A program made the translations under genes and the position numbers. From UBA685 sp002299005 (lineage in GTDB: Bacteria; Pseudomonadota; Alphaproteobacteria; Puniceispirillales; Puniceispirillaceae), in the NCBI GenBank assembly GCA_963966775.1, contig CAXAAH010000033.1, positions 1 to 16,568 on the forward strand: 16,568 nucleotides of DNA, written 5' to 3'. Below are positions 14,430-16,568 of the stretch, piece by piece. The number at the start of each line of letters is the position of its first letter. The first letter of the stretch is position 1. Below the pieces are notes generated by a model. The model was given only the letters and a program-made list of their open reading frames with translations, did no database searches and was not told the origin of the DNA.

Positions 14430-15023
14430 ATGATTTTGAAATTTGGATCGCAAACTTCTAACACCAGCTCTCAGACCTTTATGGCGGCCCTTGTGAAGGC
14501 CGTTTTGACAATGGTAAGGCGCCTGTCTTTAGTTGCGGCAATCGGTTTTGTGAGCCTGTCATTTAGCGCGCCTGCGACAGCCAAAGCGGTTGAGATGGAT
14601 AGCTTTAAAGATTGGTCTGTCTACCGCGATGATAGCGGTTCAAGCCGTGTCTGTTATATGTCGTCTGTGCCAACAGATTTGCGCGGGAATTATGACCGCA
14701 ATAATCGCGGCGAGACACGCGTCTTTATCACTCATTTCGGCAAAGCAGATCGCAATGTGGTCTCTGTGCTAGCGGGCTATAAATATAAAAAGCAAAGCGA
14801 TGTGGTCTTTAATGTGGATGGCAAAGAGACGACTTTGTTCACCCAAGATAATCGCGGCTATTCATTTAATGGCGCTGATGACAGCAAGCTGGTCACACAG
14901 ATGAAGCGCGGCAATAAGCTGGTGGTAACCGGTATCTCTAGCCGTGGTAACAAGACCATTGATGAATATTCACTCTCTGGTTTTACCAAAGCAAAAGCGC
15001 TGTTGGATAAATTATGCAAATAA
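14430..15023 (+). CDS. Invasion-associated locus B (IalB) family secreted protein
   Basis: This is an exported protein of the IalB family, widespread in alphaproteobacteria and named after a Bartonella virulence locus; in free-living bacteria its role is unknown. From the ATG at 14430 it has 197 residues. A signal peptide is clear at MVRRLSLVAAIGFVSLSF, with cleavage expected after A53 in ATAKA. The mature part begins near FKDWSVYRDD, the usual family opening, with C75 (VCYMSS) and C196 near the end, a likely disulfide. I chose 14430 because GGGAT lies about 8 bases upstream; the ATG at 14511 would give a tidier 26-residue signal peptide and is a real alternative. It overlaps rlmN by 10 bp. 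Confidence 0.85.
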   Translation: MILKFGSQTSNTSSQTFMAALVKAVLTMVRRLSLVAAIGFVSLSFSAPATAKAVEMDSFKDWSVYRDDSGSSRVCYMSSVPTDLRGNYDRNNRGETRVFITHFGKADRNVVSVLAGYKYKKQSDVVFNVDGKETTLFTQDNRGYSFNGADDSKLVTQMKRGNKLVVTGISSRGNKTIDEYSLSGFTKAKALLDKLCK

Positions 15024-16210
15024 CGGCAGATGCCACATCCAAAGGCGCGCAAGCAAATGTCGCCGGCCTTGACGTTGATAATGCGCGCACAAGCCTGTTA
15101 GGCCTATCGATGGAAGAGGTTGAGGCGGCCGTGATTGAGGCTGGCCTGCCACGGTTTAGAGCGCGTCAATTATGGCGCCGTGTCTGGCGTCATGGTCAAA
15201 CAGATTTTGGCGATATGACAGAGCTAGGCAAGGATGCAAGAGCGCGGCTTTCGGCGGTCTTCCATGCTGACAGGCCGATGATCACCAACCGTCAAACCTC
15301 CAAAGATGGCACGATTAAATGGCTTATCCGCTGTGATGATGGCCAAGAAGCAGAGATGGTCTATATCCCCGAAGATGATAGAGGCACGCTTTGTATCTCA
15401 AGCCAAATTGGCTGTACGCTGACCTGTTCTTTTTGTCATACAGGCACACAGCGCCTTGTCCGCAATCTGACACCGGCTGAGATTACCGGCCAAGTATTGC
15501 TGGCGATGGATGAGCTTGGTGACTGGCCCGCGGGCAAGAATGAGCGCCGCTTGACCAATATCGTTTTGATGGGGATGGGGGAGCCTCTTTATAATTATGA
15601 AGGCGTTAAGAAAGCGCTATCGCTGATTATGTGGGGCGAGGGGCTTGGCCTATCAAAGCGCCGTGTCACCCTATCAACCTCTGGCATTGTCCCTGAGATT
15701 GAGCGTTGCGGTGATGAGCTGGGCGTGAATTTGGCGATTTCGCTTCATGCGGTGCGTGATGATTTGCGCAATGAGCTGGTGCCGATTAACCGTAAATATA
15801 ACCTCAAAGAGCTGATTGATTGCGTGCGTCGCTATCCGGTTTTGTCAAATGCGCGGCGTGTCACGTGGGAATATGTGATGATCAAAGGCGTCAATGATTC
15901 TGTTGAAGATGCCAGAGCGTTGGTCAAGCTTATCAAGGGGATTCCGTCGAAGATTAATTTGATCCCCTTTAATGCGTGGCCCGGCACCGATTATGAATGC
16001 TCGTCTAAAGAGGCGATTGATGCCTTTGCCAAAGTGGTGATGAAAGCAGGCTATGCAAGCCCTGTGCGTAAAACGCGCGGCGAAGATATTTTGGCGGCTT
16101 GTGGGCAGCTGAAAAGTGATTCTGTGCGGCTTCGTAAATCACAGATGAAAGCGCTTGCCGAGGCAAATCAAGAAGCGGGCGCGGAGGCTGTTGCCAATTC
16201 GGATCTTTAG
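15014..16210 (+). CDS. rlmN: 23S rRNA (adenine2503-C2) / tRNA (adenine37-C2) methyltransferase
   Basis: This radical SAM enzyme methylates C2 of A2503 in 23S rRNA and of A37 in some tRNAs, affecting peptidyl-transferase-centre function and fidelity. The 398-residue length is typical of alphaproteobacterial RlmN. The [4Fe-4S] cluster motif is C134-x3-C138-x2-C141 in GCTLTCSFC. The methyl-carrying cysteine is C363 in DILAACGQL, and its partner is C127 in GTLCISSQIG. NIVLMGMGEP, VTLSTSG and NLAISLHA are further RlmN blocks. Cfr, the resistance paralogue, is less likely because the housekeeping RlmN features are complete. The ATG at 15014 lies 10 bp inside the IalB-like gene; a later ATG at 15110 would cut into the conserved N-terminal domain. 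It is probably co-transcribed with the gene before it. Confidence 0.97.
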   Translation: MQITADATSKGAQANVAGLDVDNARTSLLGLSMEEVEAAVIEAGLPRFRARQLWRRVWRHGQTDFGDMTELGKDARARLSAVFHADRPMITNRQTSKDGTIKWLIRCDDGQEAEMVYIPEDDRGTLCISSQIGCTLTCSFCHTGTQRLVRNLTPAEITGQVLLAMDELGDWPAGKNERRLTNIVLMGMGEPLYNYEGVKKALSLIMWGEGLGLSKRRVTLSTSGIVPEIERCGDELGVNLAISLHAVRDDLRNELVPINRKYNLKELIDCVRRYPVLSNARRVTWEYVMIKGVNDSVEDARALVKLIKGIPSKINLIPFNAWPGTDYECSSKEAIDAFAKVVMKAGYASPVRKTRGEDILAACGQLKSDSVRLRKSQMKALAEANQEAGAEAVANSDL

Positions 16211-16238
16211 ACCAATGGTTAAGCATGTTATGTATGTC

Positions 16239-16267
16239 TTGAAAAAAACATAATTCGTGCCTACATT
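16239..16267 (+). promoter_or_regulatory. Possible sigma-70 promoter of the BI-1/YbhL-like gene
   Basis: TTGAAA (16239-16244), a 17-base spacer, then TACATT (16262-16267) resemble a vegetative promoter 61 bases before the ATG. The region is flanked by an inverted repeat, GCATGTTA (16223-16230) and TAACATGC (16290-16297), whose role is unknown. Confidence 0.35.
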
Positions 16268-16327
16268 ATAGTCAGTTAATTTACATCCTTAACATGCCTG
16301 GTAACAGGAAAATGGGAGATAAGGGAA

Positions 16328-16568
16328 ATGCAAGATAATCGTTTTATGAATCCGAGCGAGGCGCATGCGGCATCTCTTGATGCTGGTCTACGCTCTTATA
16401 TGCTTGGTGTTTACAATCATATGACAACCGCGCTTGCCTTCACAGGTTTTGCGGCTTTTGCCACAAAATGGGCTGTGTTGTCTGTGCCAGGTGCGGGCCA
16501 GCTTTTGTTCGGCTCACCATTGGCCTTTGTGATTATGTTTGCGCCACTTGGTATGGTGTTTTGGCTAA
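16328..16568 (+). CDS. Bax inhibitor-1 / YbhL family membrane protein, N-terminal part (3' end outside window)
   Basis: The frame is open from the ATG at 16328 to the window end, giving about 80 residues. A polar start (MQDNRFMNPSEAH) precedes LRSYMLGVYNHMTTALAFTG, the typical opening of bacterial Bax inhibitor-1/YbhL/YccA proteins. Two hydrophobic segments are visible (ALAFTGFAAF; PLAFVIMFAPLGMVFWL). The family are seven-helix inner-membrane proteins; some conduct calcium or modulate FtsH. The start is supported by GGGAGA at 16314-16319. It stands alone after rlmN with its own likely promoter. The conserved C-terminal part cannot be checked. Confidence 0.85.
   Translation, partial: MQDNRFMNPSEAHAASLDAGLRSYMLGVYNHMTTALAFTGFAAFATKWAVLSVPGAGQLLFGSPLAFVIMFAPLGMVFWL

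Noticed and set aside
14104..14464. Minus-strand reading frames in the gap before the IalB-like gene (14104-14337, 14180-14464)
   Set aside because: They overlap each other and the 5' end of the IalB-like gene, have no ribosome-binding site I can see, and have compositions with no hydrophobic core or known motif.
1..16568. Mobile element, prophage, defence island or CRISPR
   Set aside because: No transposase, integrase, spacer-repeat array or target-site duplication was seen. Gene content is core metabolism and envelope functions with uniform codon use.

Overview
The window looks like ordinary chromosome from an alphaproteobacterium, probably a marine one. The class call rests on three things: a group-11 ECF sigma factor with its ChrR cupin anti-sigma factor (the RpoE-ChrR pair of Rhodobacter-type bacteria), an IalB-family secreted protein, and a clipped M24-family protein whose residues and spacing match the DMSP lyase DddP. 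Base composition is near 50% GC with much GAT/GGC/GCG codon use, which would suit a SAR116-type lineage. That finer placement is a guess. I see no tRNA, rRNA, CRISPR array, insertion sequence, phage gene or integration site.

Layout, left to right. The 3' end of the DddP-like gene (2-448, +) converges on hpt (minus), a purine-salvage enzyme. A beta-hydroxyacid dehydrogenase (1254-2126, +) converges on gabD (minus) across a strong shared hairpin terminator; the two could compete for succinic semialdehyde. A TauE/SafE anion exporter (+) ends 3 bp from a gamma-carbonic-anhydrase-like gene (minus). Iron superoxide dismutase sodB (+) follows, then a small uncharacterised gene (+) whose end overlaps the terminator of argG (minus).

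From 7822 to 12571 lies the arrangement known from E. coli as tesA / ybbA-ybbP: a two-gene ABC transporter operon (minus, ATGA overlap) divergent from a periplasmic GDSL esterase (+). The esterase is coupled by a 1-bp stop/start overlap to a DUF3429 membrane protein. Convergent to these is chrR, downstream of and coupled to rpoE (both minus), expected to respond to singlet oxygen. A 455-bp gap without a convincing gene follows. Then come an IalB-like secreted protein overlapping rlmN by 10 bp (+), and the start of a BI-1/YbhL-type membrane protein that runs off the window.

Most of the window is conserved housekeeping sequence. The points most worth a second look are: (i) ChrR has lost three of the four zinc ligands of its anti-sigma domain but keeps all four in the cupin; (ii) the clipped M24 gene carries the DddP residues at exactly the DddP spacing; (iii) short tandem duplications sit at or near the ends of several genes, including tesA and both ABC genes; (iv) the gap at 13975-14429. 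I did not find a clearly novel multigene system.
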